Source: Chlorobiota bacterium (lineage in GTDB: Bacteria; Bacteroidota; Ignavibacteria; Ignavibacteriales; Ignavibacteriaceae). From it: a DNA stretch of 13,479 bases. The stretch is taken from NCBI GenBank assembly GCA_008363265.1, contig RHKR01000019.1, positions 1 to 13,479 on the forward strand, written 5' to 3'. Positions 1 to 5,891 of this stretch are shown in pieces; within the stretch, counting starts at the first letter, position 1; each line of letters starts with the position of its first letter. The translations under genes and the position numbers were made by a program. Under the pieces are notes generated by a model. It ran no database searches, was not told the origin of the DNA, and was given only the letters and a program-made list of their open reading frames with translations.

Positions 1-406
1 AAGCCGAGGTGTTGTTCGCGTTCATCGACTTTTCGTCTGACCAGTCATACTTGCTCATCGGTTCAATCTTCTCGATCACGAAGCCTGAGTCGGCCATTTC
101 CCTGAATATCTTTCTTACCGTTTCAGCAACGTTTTTGTGAACGATCAGCACACCTTTTTTCCTGATACCTTTTGGATCAATGTAATCGACTTCAACGGGA
201 GAGAGTATTTCGGCAAGTTTACGTGCCTGTTTTGAGGTTAAAAGTTTTAGTTTTACCATTGAAGAAAGCTCTGAGGCGACGGTTCCCGCTGTGTCTGCAG
301 CGGCTGAGGCCGCAATCTCCATATTCAGGGCAGGAGGAGCATTAATTACTGCGTCGCGACCAAAAAGAGAGGCTACAAAGAAGATGATCCCTAACAGCAT
401 ATTCAT
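1..406 (-). CDS. M15-family metallopeptidase (VanY-like / L-Ala-D-Glu peptidase type), 3' part cut by window edge
   Basis: The reading frame is open from the ATG at 406 down to the window edge, giving 135 codons with no stop. Residues 1 to about 17 form a hydrophobic signal-peptide-like start (MNMLLGIIFFVASLFG). After an Ala/Ser-rich linker, residues 71-135 match the N-terminal half of a small M15 peptidase domain: VDYIDPKG, then VLIVHKNVAETVRKIF, then EKIEPMSKYDWSDEKSM and NANNTSA at the edge. Family members are zinc enzymes that cut peptides in peptidoglycan. The zinc ligands (SxHxxGxAxD and the later histidine) would lie beyond the window, so activity cannot be judged. A GGGAG at 416-420 is a good Shine-Dalgarno sequence 9 bases before the ATG. 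The ATG overlaps the stop of the upstream small membrane gene (ATGA), implying co-translation. A second in-frame ATG lies at 400. The M15 family is fairly sure; the exact cleavage specificity is not. Confidence 0.82.
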   Translation of the reverse strand, partial: MNMLLGIIFFVASLFGRDAVINAPPALNMEIAASAAADTAGTVASELSSMVKLKLLTSKQARKLAEILSPVEVDYIDPKGIRKKGVLIVHKNVAETVRKIFREMADSGFVIEKIEPMSKYDWSDEKSMNANNTSA

Positions 407-576
407 TTCTTTCTGCTCCCGAACATTTTATATTCAAGAAACACCCCTATCGCAAGAGCGATCCCAATGATGATAACTGCTGAAAAAATCGAGTCGAAAA
501 CCTTTTTCATAAGGAACATCGCGAGGATGATCCCCATAAGGAGGGTAATACCGATAAATCTGCCGGGTTTTTGCAT
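403..576 (-). CDS. Small two-helix membrane protein, 57 aa, unknown function
   Basis: This is a complete short gene with ATG at 576-574 and TGA at 405-403. The product has a basic N-terminus (MQKPGRF), a first hydrophobic segment at about residues 8-23, a short KKVFD turn, a second hydrophobic segment at about residues 30-47, and a basic tail ending GSRKK. By the positive-inside rule both helices form a hairpin, but topology is uncertain because the turn is also basic. Its stop overlaps the start of the M15 peptidase as ATGA, so the two are probably translated as a unit; this coupling, plus the secreted nature of its partner, is the main evidence that it is real. Upstream there is only a weak purine-rich stretch and no clear Shine-Dalgarno sequence. 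I recognise no family. It could be a membrane partner of the peptidase, but that is inference. Confidence 0.6.
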   Translation of the reverse strand: MQKPGRFIGITLLMGIILAMFLMKKVFDSIFSAVIIIGIALAIGVFLEYKMFGSRKK

Positions 577-676
577 TATGCGCTAATCCGTTTTAATCTG
601 TTAAATTTGAATAGTCCAATTTAATTTATTTGTCAGTCATTTTTGCAATAGAAACCAACCGTTACGGACCCCGCCA

Positions 677-1882
677 ATGGCAATAATCCACAAAAATCTT
701 GTAGAAGCTGTAATCAGAGTGGTTGAAAACAGTGTTACCGGTAACTATTATGCCCATTCCGCGATAAATTATATACTCAGGAGTAATCCGAAATGGGGCT
801 CTCGTGACCGGAAATTCATTGCCGAGGGGGCTTATGAGATAATCCGTAATCTCCGGCTTCTTGCATTCAGCGCGGGAGTTGGAACAGAAACAAGAGAAGA
901 TGTGGTGAAGATCGTATTCACTCATCTCTATCTGAGCGGTTTGATCGACGAAAAAGCACTCACTGAGAACGGCCTTACCAGGAAGGAAGTGGCTGTGAGG
1001 TTTGAGGAGGGAAAAAAAGACCGGCGCATCAGGGAGTCGGTTCCCGACTGGCTGGATGAACTGGGGGTTAAAGAGCTGGGAGCACAGTGGGAGCATGAGT
1101 TAGCGGCTCTTAACTCAATGGCAAAGGTTGTGCTCCGGGTTAACACTCTTAAAACGGGAAAGAAACGCCTTGCATCAGAACTCGCTGAAAATGATATCAA
1201 AACCTCTGCAATCGACGGTTATCCTGACGCACTGGTTCTCGAACAGCGACAGAATGTCTTCACTCTTGAAGAGTTTAAAAAAGGATATTTTGAAGTACAG
1301 GATGCCTCCTCACAGAAGATCGCATATTTCTCCCGCGTGAAGCCGGGGATGAGGGTGATCGATGCGTGTGCGGGTGCCGGGGGCAAGTCGCTCCATATGG
1401 CCTCGCTGATGCAGAACAAGGGGAAGATAATAGCTCTCGATGTTGAAAATGATAAACTCGAAGAACTCAAGAGAAGAGCACGGAGAAACGGTGTCTCCAT
1501 TATTGAACCCCGGCTGATCGAGAGCAAGAAAGTGATCAAGCGCCTGGAGGCCAGCGCTGATCTCGTTCTTCTGGATGTTCCCTGTTCCGGACTTGGTGTC
1601 ATACGGAGAAATCCTGATTCCAAATGGAAACTCAAGGCGGAGAGGATCGAAGAGCTTATCGCAATTCAGGCGGAAATTCTTTCATTCTATTCCATCATGG
1701 TTAAACCGGGCGGCACACTCGTCTATGCCACCTGCAGCATACTCCCCTCGGAGAACGGGGGACAGATCGCTAAATTTCTCAAGACACATCCGGGCTTTGT
1801 GCTCGAGGAAGAAAATTCTGTTTCGCCTGCCCGATCTGGATTCGACGGTTTTTATATGGCGCGGCTTTCCAGGAAGGAGTAA
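677..1882 (+). CDS. rsmB: RsmB/NOP-family 16S rRNA (cytosine-5) methyltransferase
   Basis: The product (401 aa) is a SAM-dependent RNA m5C methyltransferase; in E. coli RsmB makes m5C967 in 16S rRNA. Residues 1 to about 140 are a helical NusB-like region, followed by the pre-catalytic segment (KVVLRVNTLKT) and FEVQDASSQ. The Rossmann-fold SAM site is DACAGAGGKS at 229-238. The two cysteines of this class are present: Cys303 in VPCSGLG (motif IV) and Cys353 in YATCSI (motif VI). Their 50-residue spacing is that of E. coli RsmB. The C-terminal region is compact, ending FDGFYMARLSRKE, as is normal. Length is slightly shorter than E. coli RsmB. The ATG at 677 has no strong Shine-Dalgarno sequence. 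The gene is separated from mraZ by 294 bases and is divergent from the membrane/M15 pair, so it is probably its own transcription unit. Family assignment is sure; target position is inferred from homology. Confidence 0.93.
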   Translation: MAIIHKNLVEAVIRVVENSVTGNYYAHSAINYILRSNPKWGSRDRKFIAEGAYEIIRNLRLLAFSAGVGTETREDVVKIVFTHLYLSGLIDEKALTENGLTRKEVAVRFEEGKKDRRIRESVPDWLDELGVKELGAQWEHELAALNSMAKVVLRVNTLKTGKKRLASELAENDIKTSAIDGYPDALVLEQRQNVFTLEEFKKGYFEVQDASSQKIAYFSRVKPGMRVIDACAGAGGKSLHMASLMQNKGKIIALDVENDKLEELKRRARRNGVSIIEPRLIESKKVIKRLEASADLVLLDVPCSGLGVIRRNPDSKWKLKAERIEELIAIQAEILSFYSIMVKPGGTLVYATCSILPSENGGQIAKFLKTHPGFVLEEENSVSPARSGFDGFYMARLSRKE

Positions 1883-1925
1883 AGAGCCAAAGGCAATACA
1901 CCGATAAAAGACCGGTCTGTTCCCA

Positions 1926-1948
1926 AAAAGGGTTTTCCTGCCCCTTTT
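1926..1948 (+). terminator. Weak hairpin downstream of rsmB
   Basis: AAAAGGG at 1926-1932 can pair with CCCTTTT at 1942-1948 across a 9-base loop, 44 bases after the rsmB stop. The T-run is part of the stem and what follows is C-rich, so it is not a standard intrinsic terminator. It may only assist the C-rich element beside it. Confidence 0.22.
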
Positions 1949-2073
1949 CCCCTCAAACGACCCAATTTCCCCCACATATTCACAAAAATTTCCACCAATT
2001 CCGCTAACTCTTTACAAAATCTGCAATTATATCTCTCCATCGAAAAAATTTATTTACACTTTTTTTCAAAAAT
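1941..2073 (+). terminator. Candidate Rho-dependent terminator: C-rich, G-depleted tract after rsmB
   Basis: In these 133 bases the + strand has only four G residues (1959, 2003, 2023, 2042) while C is abundant and often follows a pyrimidine (CCCC at 1941-1944 and 1949-1952, CCCCC at 1969-1973, then TTCC, CACC, CTC). Known Rho loading sites are unstructured RNA with a C-over-G bubble of this type. It lies 58 bases after the rsmB stop and directly before the mraZ promoter, where it would keep rsmB transcription out of the dcw operon. The call rests on composition only; Rho itself is not in the window. An alternative is that the skew reflects another constraint, such as AT-rich promoter upstream DNA. 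Confidence 0.38.
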
Positions 2074-2075
2074 GC

Positions 2076-2107
2076 TTGACTATTTCCCAAATTATTCATA
2101 AGTTTTG
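2076..2107 (+). promoter_or_regulatory. Bacteroidota-type promoter for the mraZ/dcw operon
   Basis: A TTG at 2076-2078 (within TTGAC) is followed after 20 bases by TAAGTTTT at 2099-2106, which fits the Bacteroidota -7 consensus TAnnTTTG at seven of eight positions, with a G following at 2107. The -33 TTG and 19-20 base spacing are those described for this phylum. Transcription would begin near 2112-2115, about 60-65 bases before the mraZ start. A sigma70 reading (TTGACT then a -10) fits less well, with TAAGTT at 17 bases. The position, just upstream of the first gene and overlapping the MraZ boxes, supports it. The start site is inferred. Confidence 0.55.
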
Positions 2108-2130
2108 GGGTGAAGTGTGGAAAAGTGGGT
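2106..2130 (+). promoter_or_regulatory. MraZ operator: three TGGGN-like boxes with 5-base spacers
   Basis: The boxes are TGGGG (2106-2110), TGTGG (2116-2120, one mismatch) and TGGGT (2126-2130), separated by exactly 5 bases (tgaag, aaaag). MraZ proteins of other bacteria are known to bind direct TGGGN repeats with 5-base spacers ahead of their own gene, one turn of DNA apart. Here the first box touches the end of the -7 element and the others cover the predicted transcription start, so bound MraZ would be expected to repress the operon. An inverted TGGGC (as GCCCA, 2136-2140) follows in the same 10-base phase. Confidence 0.68.
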
Positions 2131-2133
2131 AAA

Positions 2134-2163
2134 ATGCCCATGAAAAAACTCAAAAACAAATAA
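2134..2163 (+). other. Possible 9-codon leader ORF ahead of mraZ
   Basis: ATG at 2134 begins a short frame MPMKKLKNK ending with TAA at 2161-2163, right before the mraZ ribosome binding site. Four of nine residues are Lys. It would sit within the 5' leader if transcription starts near 2113. It is not in frame with mraZ. It has no convincing Shine-Dalgarno sequence, and the A-rich bases may simply keep the leader unstructured, so translation is doubtful. Confidence 0.18.
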
Positions 2164-2168
2164 AAGGA
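2164..2168 (+). promoter_or_regulatory. Shine-Dalgarno site that fixes the GTG start of mraZ
   Basis: AAGGA lies 8 bases before GTG 2177. An in-frame TGA at 2141-2143 rules out an upstream start and there is no ATG between, so the GTG is used. Confidence 0.7.
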
Positions 2169-2176
2169 CCACCCGA

Positions 2177-2644
2177 GTGTTCAAAGGACACTTTTTACAT
2201 ACTCTGGATTCAAAAAACCGCATCAGCATCCCCGCGAAGCTGAAGCGTTTTATCAGTCCGGCTGCTGAGAGCACCCTCGTTCTTACGAAGGGTGTGGGTC
2301 TGGAGGAGGTGGGCCACTGTATAGATCTGTATCCTAAGGATTTATTTGCAACGATCGAGGATAACCTCTCGAAACTGAACCCCTACAACAAGAACCACGC
2401 GCGTTTTATCAGGACATTCCTGCACAGCGCCGAGGAGCAGACGATGGATGTTCAGTCGAGGGTGATAATTCCGCCACATCTGCTTGAATACGCAAAGATC
2501 GAGAAAGATGTGTTGATACTCGGCTCCCTGAACAAGATCGAGTTCTGGAATCCTGCGATTTACGAGCAGTATGAAAAGGCTTCTTTGGACAGCTTTGAGA
2601 ACATTGCCGAAAGCGTTATGCAAATAAATGGACCAATTTCATAG
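2177..2644 (+). CDS. mraZ: MraZ, transcriptional regulator of the dcw operon
   Basis: MraZ is a DNA-binding protein of the AbrB/SpoVT fold that forms a ring and controls its own operon through TGGGN repeats. The product (155 aa, normal length) has the two tandem half-domains with their DxxxR signatures: D11-R15 in LDSKNRISIPAKL and D91-R95 in MDVQSRVIIPPHL. Between them, FIRTFLHSAEEQ (about 77-88) is the conserved hinge segment. The start is GTG at 2177, which gives the family's usual MFKGHFLHTLD beginning. The gene leads the operon and overlaps rsmH by 17 bases. The matching boxes at 2106-2130 are the expected binding site. The C-terminal 25 residues after about 130 are less conserved. Identification is sure; repression rather than activation here is inferred from box position. 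Confidence 0.95.
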   Translation: MFKGHFLHTLDSKNRISIPAKLKRFISPAAESTLVLTKGVGLEEVGHCIDLYPKDLFATIEDNLSKLNPYNKNHARFIRTFLHSAEEQTMDVQSRVIIPPHLLEYAKIEKDVLILGSLNKIEFWNPAIYEQYEKASLDSFENIAESVMQINGPIS

Positions 2645-3551
2645 CCCGGTACTCCTGAAGGAGTCGATCGATTTTCTCATCACAGAGAAGAACGGGGCAT
2701 ACTTCGACGGTACATTCGGTTTTGGCGGACATTCCCGGAGATTCCTTGCGGAACTTTCGGAAGATGCCGTATTGATAGGCACCGACCTTGATCAGATCGT
2801 CTTCAAAAAATCTCAAGAAGAATTTTCGACCGACAGCCGGGTCAGGCTCTACAACTTCAATTTCACGAAAATTGGAATTGCCGCGAAGTTAGAGCAGATC
2901 GACGGTTTTAGCGGCATTTTTGCCGATCTGGGGGTTTCATCCTATCAGCTTGATGCTGAAGAGGAGGGGTTCTCTTACCGTGTTACTGCCCCTCTCGATC
3001 TCAGGATGAACAAATCCGAAGGAAAGCCTGCTTCATGGCTTCTCAATAATCTTGAGGCGCATCAGCTGGCGAACATCTTCAGGGACTTTGGTGAGGAGAT
3101 ACAAAGTGGTTTTATCGCCGGTCTTATCGTGAAATACCGTGAGAGGAAGCCGTTCAAAACCACAACCGATCTTGCTCAACTGCTCGAGTCGGTTACTCCG
3201 CAAAGGTATTTATTTAAACGGTTATCGAGAGTATTTCAGGCTCTCCGTATAGAGGTGAACGGGGAGCTTGACTCTCTTAAAGAGTTTTTAAAGGAGTCTG
3301 TTACACTTCTGCAGCCGGGTGGCAGGTTGGTGATCCTCACTTATCACTCGCTCGAAGACAGGATAGTAAAAGAATTTTTCAAGGAAGAGGAAAAAGGATG
3401 TATCTGTCCGCCGAACTTTCCGGTTTGCGTTTGTGACAAGGTGTCAACCTTAAAAATCCTTACAAGAAAGCCTGTTTCCCCCTCAGCCGCCGAAGTGGCG
3501 CTAAACAGAAGGGCCAGAAGCGGGAAGCTTAGAGCTGCGCAAAAGATCTGA
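2628..3551 (+). CDS. rsmH: 16S rRNA (cytosine(1402)-N4)-methyltransferase RsmH (MraW)
   Basis: RsmH methylates N4 of C1402 in the decoding centre of 16S rRNA using SAM. The product (307 aa) starts with the family signature FHSPVLLKES. The SAM site is FDGTFGFGGHS at 26-36, followed by GTDLDQ. DLGVSS at 100-105 and LDLRMN come next, then the helical insertion (about 120-200), and HSLEDR at 240-245. The four-cysteine segment CICPPNFPVCVC (C258, C260, C267, C269) and the basic tail RRARSGKLR are also as in the family. The ATG at 2628 lies inside the end of mraZ, a 17-base overlap, and the stop shares its last base with the ftsL start (TGATG). Translation is therefore probably coupled on both sides. 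Nothing is missing. Confidence 0.96.
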   Translation: MDQFHSPVLLKESIDFLITEKNGAYFDGTFGFGGHSRRFLAELSEDAVLIGTDLDQIVFKKSQEEFSTDSRVRLYNFNFTKIGIAAKLEQIDGFSGIFADLGVSSYQLDAEEEGFSYRVTAPLDLRMNKSEGKPASWLLNNLEAHQLANIFRDFGEEIQSGFIAGLIVKYRERKPFKTTTDLAQLLESVTPQRYLFKRLSRVFQALRIEVNGELDSLKEFLKESVTLLQPGGRLVILTYHSLEDRIVKEFFKEEEKGCICPPNFPVCVCDKVSTLKILTRKPVSPSAAEVALNRRARSGKLRAAQKI

Positions 3552-3880
3552 TGAAGAAATCGTACAAAAAGAACATCGCCGTTTTTCTCCTGTTCGCGGT
3601 TGTTACCGGGTTCATGCTTTATTTAAACATAAGCATGAACATCGAAGGGAACCGTCTGACCCGTGTGATCGATGATCTTAAGCAGGAGATCAAGCTTGAA
3701 AGATCGGTGATCAACTCGAACAAGGCAGTTCTCGACAAACTGGTTTCGAAGGATAACCTGATGCCTCTTGCGTCGGAAAAGCTCGGTCTTACAATGGCCG
3801 AAGACACCCTTGCTCCTTTGGTGCTGTCAGCTGATGAGATAATGAAATTTGAAGAAAAAATAAACACCCTTTCGGAATGA
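3551..3880 (+). CDS. ftsL: FtsL-like bitopic cell division protein
   Basis: The product (109 aa) has a short basic cytoplasmic end (MKKSYKKN), one membrane helix at about residues 9-27, and then a region rich in charged and heptad-spaced hydrophobic residues (about 30-67) expected to form a coiled coil. It ends with a short region containing LASEKLGL (about 74-81), a pattern shared with FtsL proteins. FtsL acts with FtsB and FtsQ at the septum and helps activate FtsW-FtsI. Sequence identity in this family is very low, so the name rests mainly on topology, size and place: directly between rsmH and ftsI, the invariant ftsL slot. The ATG at 3551 overlaps the rsmH stop by one base; the stop overlaps the ftsI start as ATGA. 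Confidence 0.82.
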   Translation: MKKSYKKNIAVFLLFAVVTGFMLYLNISMNIEGNRLTRVIDDLKQEIKLERSVINSNKAVLDKLVSKDNLMPLASEKLGLTMAEDTLAPLVLSADEIMKFEEKINTLSE

Positions 3881-5889
3881 GCACGAACCGACTCCTCATA
3901 GTGATCGCAGGTATGGCGATATTTCTTCTGGTTCTCATCTCCAGGCTCGTTTTTGTGCAGGTTGTGATGGCGGACGACCTTGATTATTTTGCCCGAAGAC
4001 AGCAGATGGGTATGGAACCACTTCCCGCTTCACGCGGATCGATCTTCGACCGGAACGGGACCATTCTGGTTTACAACAGGGATGAGGTGACATTCTCGGT
4101 TGATCCGAGACTTGCAAGGAAGTTCAAGAAAGATTCCCTTATCGCCAGGGTGCTCGCGGATTCGCTCGGATACAGTTATTCCGATCTTAAAGCGAAGATC
4201 GACTCGGCAAAGAAGACATTCGTCATTTTAAAGAGTGTTGATGCCAAAAAGGCCAGTAAGCTTAAAAACTTTGTTGCAGACGGTCTGATCTTCAAGGAAG
4301 ACCCTGCCAGGGTTTATGAGTACAAGGCTCTTGCTTCCCATATCACGGGTTTCGTGAACTATCAGGGCAAGGGAACCGACGGGATCGAATCTTCATTTGA
4401 TACTCAGTTGAAAGGCAAGGAAGGAAGCCGGTTTGTCCGCAAGGATGGACTTGGCAATATTATGGCTATCCTTCCGGAGAATTACCGGGATGCTGTTCCC
4501 GGCGGCAACATTGTACTGACCATCGACAGGGGAATTCAGTCGGCTCTGGAAACCGAACTTATGCAAGGCGTTAAAGCGGCAAAAGCCGAAAGTGCCACAG
4601 GCATTGTAATGGACCCGAACACTGGTGAAATACTCGCCCTGGCGAACTATCCTTCGTATGATCCTGGAAAATACATGGATTTTTCCGATGAGATAAGAAG
4701 AAACAAGGCGATTTCCGACGTTTATGAGCCCGGTTCGACATTCAAGGGTATCGCGATGGCGGGTGTTCTTGATAAAGGTCTGGCCACACCAGGTACAATG
4801 GTTAATACCGAGAACGGCAGATACAGTTTTATGGGGAAGGAGATCAAGGATCATCACGCGGCAGCTTCGATGTCGGTGAGGGAAGTGATCAGATATTCCA
4901 GCAATATCGGTATGGTAAAACTCTCACAAAAGATCGAAAAAGATGAGTTTTACCAGTATTTAAGAAGTTTTGGATTCGGCAACTACACCTATTCCGGTCT
5001 GCCGGGTGAAGTGAAGGGACGCCTTATGCTCCCGGCTGAGTGGTCAGGGACCACAAAGGGTTCGATCGCCTACGGATACGGCATCTCCGTTACTCCGATT
5101 CAGTTGATCACCGCTTATTCCGCACTGATCAATGGCGGAATTCTTTACAAACCTTACATCGTTAAAGAGATCAAGGACACTGACGGAAAAACAAACATTT
5201 TGAACACGCCGGTGAAGGTCAGGGATGTGATCACCTCTGAAACCTCTAAACTGATGCGTGTGCTTATGACGGATGTAGTTGACAAAGGGACGGGTAAAAG
5301 GGCGGCAATTGAGGGAGTGAAGATCGGTGGCAAGACCGGTACATCGCGCCGGATAGTTGATGGAAAGTACTCAAAAGAGCGCTATAATTCCTCTTTTGTT
5401 GGTTTTTTCCCGGCTGATGCTCCCAAATATATTTGCCTTATTCTCGTTAATTCTCCAAAAAGTGTGGGAATAACAGGCGGTGAAGTTGCTGCTCCCGTCT
5501 TCAGAAATGTCGCCGCCAGGATACTCGGTAAGGATCCAAAGAAACTTCCCGGCCGCAAAAATGAAGAAAAAATTGAAGAAGAGGACATTGAAGTGATCAA
5601 GGCCGAAGGTGACGTGGAGAACGAACCTGAAGAAACAGCAAACACTTCAATGGTAAAAATAAAAACCGTTGACCCGAAAGCCATCGCCAGTGATAAAATG
5701 CCCGATCTGAAAGGGGTGGCGCTTAAAGACGCGATCGCGGTCATAAGAAAATTTGACCTTAAACTGACCTGGTCAGGCACGGGCCGTGTAATTGAACAGA
5801 GTATTAAACCTGGCGGAAAGCCCGCCAAAGGAAGCAATATCCACCTGACGTTACAGGAACGCGCGATAACCGGAACAAATATTTATTAG
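3877..5889 (+). CDS. ftsI: Septal peptidoglycan transpeptidase FtsI (class B PBP) with C-terminal PASTA domain
   Basis: This is a 670-residue class B penicillin-binding protein that crosslinks septal peptidoglycan in the periplasm with FtsW. Residues 5-26 are the single membrane anchor. RGSIFDRNG (about 55-63) opens the pedestal domain. The transpeptidase domain has all three active-site motifs: S287-TF-K290 (nucleophile Ser287), S341-S342-N343, and K486-T487-G488. After it comes a strongly acidic linker (about 560-590, rich in Glu) and one PASTA domain from about 608 (MPDLKGVALKDAI) to 662. PASTA domains bind glycan or beta-lactam-like structures; they are found on division PBPs in several phyla but not on the E. 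coli enzyme. The gene overlaps ftsL by 4 bases and is followed by murE after 2 bases. No key residue is missing. Confidence 0.95.
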   Translation: MSTNRLLIVIAGMAIFLLVLISRLVFVQVVMADDLDYFARRQQMGMEPLPASRGSIFDRNGTILVYNRDEVTFSVDPRLARKFKKDSLIARVLADSLGYSYSDLKAKIDSAKKTFVILKSVDAKKASKLKNFVADGLIFKEDPARVYEYKALASHITGFVNYQGKGTDGIESSFDTQLKGKEGSRFVRKDGLGNIMAILPENYRDAVPGGNIVLTIDRGIQSALETELMQGVKAAKAESATGIVMDPNTGEILALANYPSYDPGKYMDFSDEIRRNKAISDVYEPGSTFKGIAMAGVLDKGLATPGTMVNTENGRYSFMGKEIKDHHAAASMSVREVIRYSSNIGMVKLSQKIEKDEFYQYLRSFGFGNYTYSGLPGEVKGRLMLPAEWSGTTKGSIAYGYGISVTPIQLITAYSALINGGILYKPYIVKEIKDTDGKTNILNTPVKVRDVITSETSKLMRVLMTDVVDKGTGKRAAIEGVKIGGKTGTSRRIVDGKYSKERYNSSFVGFFPADAPKYICLILVNSPKSVGITGGEVAAPVFRNVAARILGKDPKKLPGRKNEEKIEEEDIEVIKAEGDVENEPEETANTSMVKIKTVDPKAIASDKMPDLKGVALKDAIAVIRKFDLKLTWSGTGRVIEQSIKPGGKPAKGSNIHLTLQERAITGTNIY

Positions 5890-5891
5890 AC

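Noticed and set aside
607..632. Possible promoter for rsmB (TTG then TTTATTTG)
   Set aside because: The spacer is 15 bases instead of about 19-20 and the -7 element has a mismatch at a key base. The AT-rich spacer 577-676 probably holds divergent promoters, but I cannot place them.
1909..1918. 10-base palindrome AGACCGGTCT after the rsmB stop
   Set aside because: No loop or T-run, so not a terminator; a single short palindrome of this size is expected by chance.
1970..1995. DnaA-box-like sequence on the minus strand (TGTGAATAT)
   Set aside because: Two mismatches to the consensus, only one copy, and no origin-type genes nearby.
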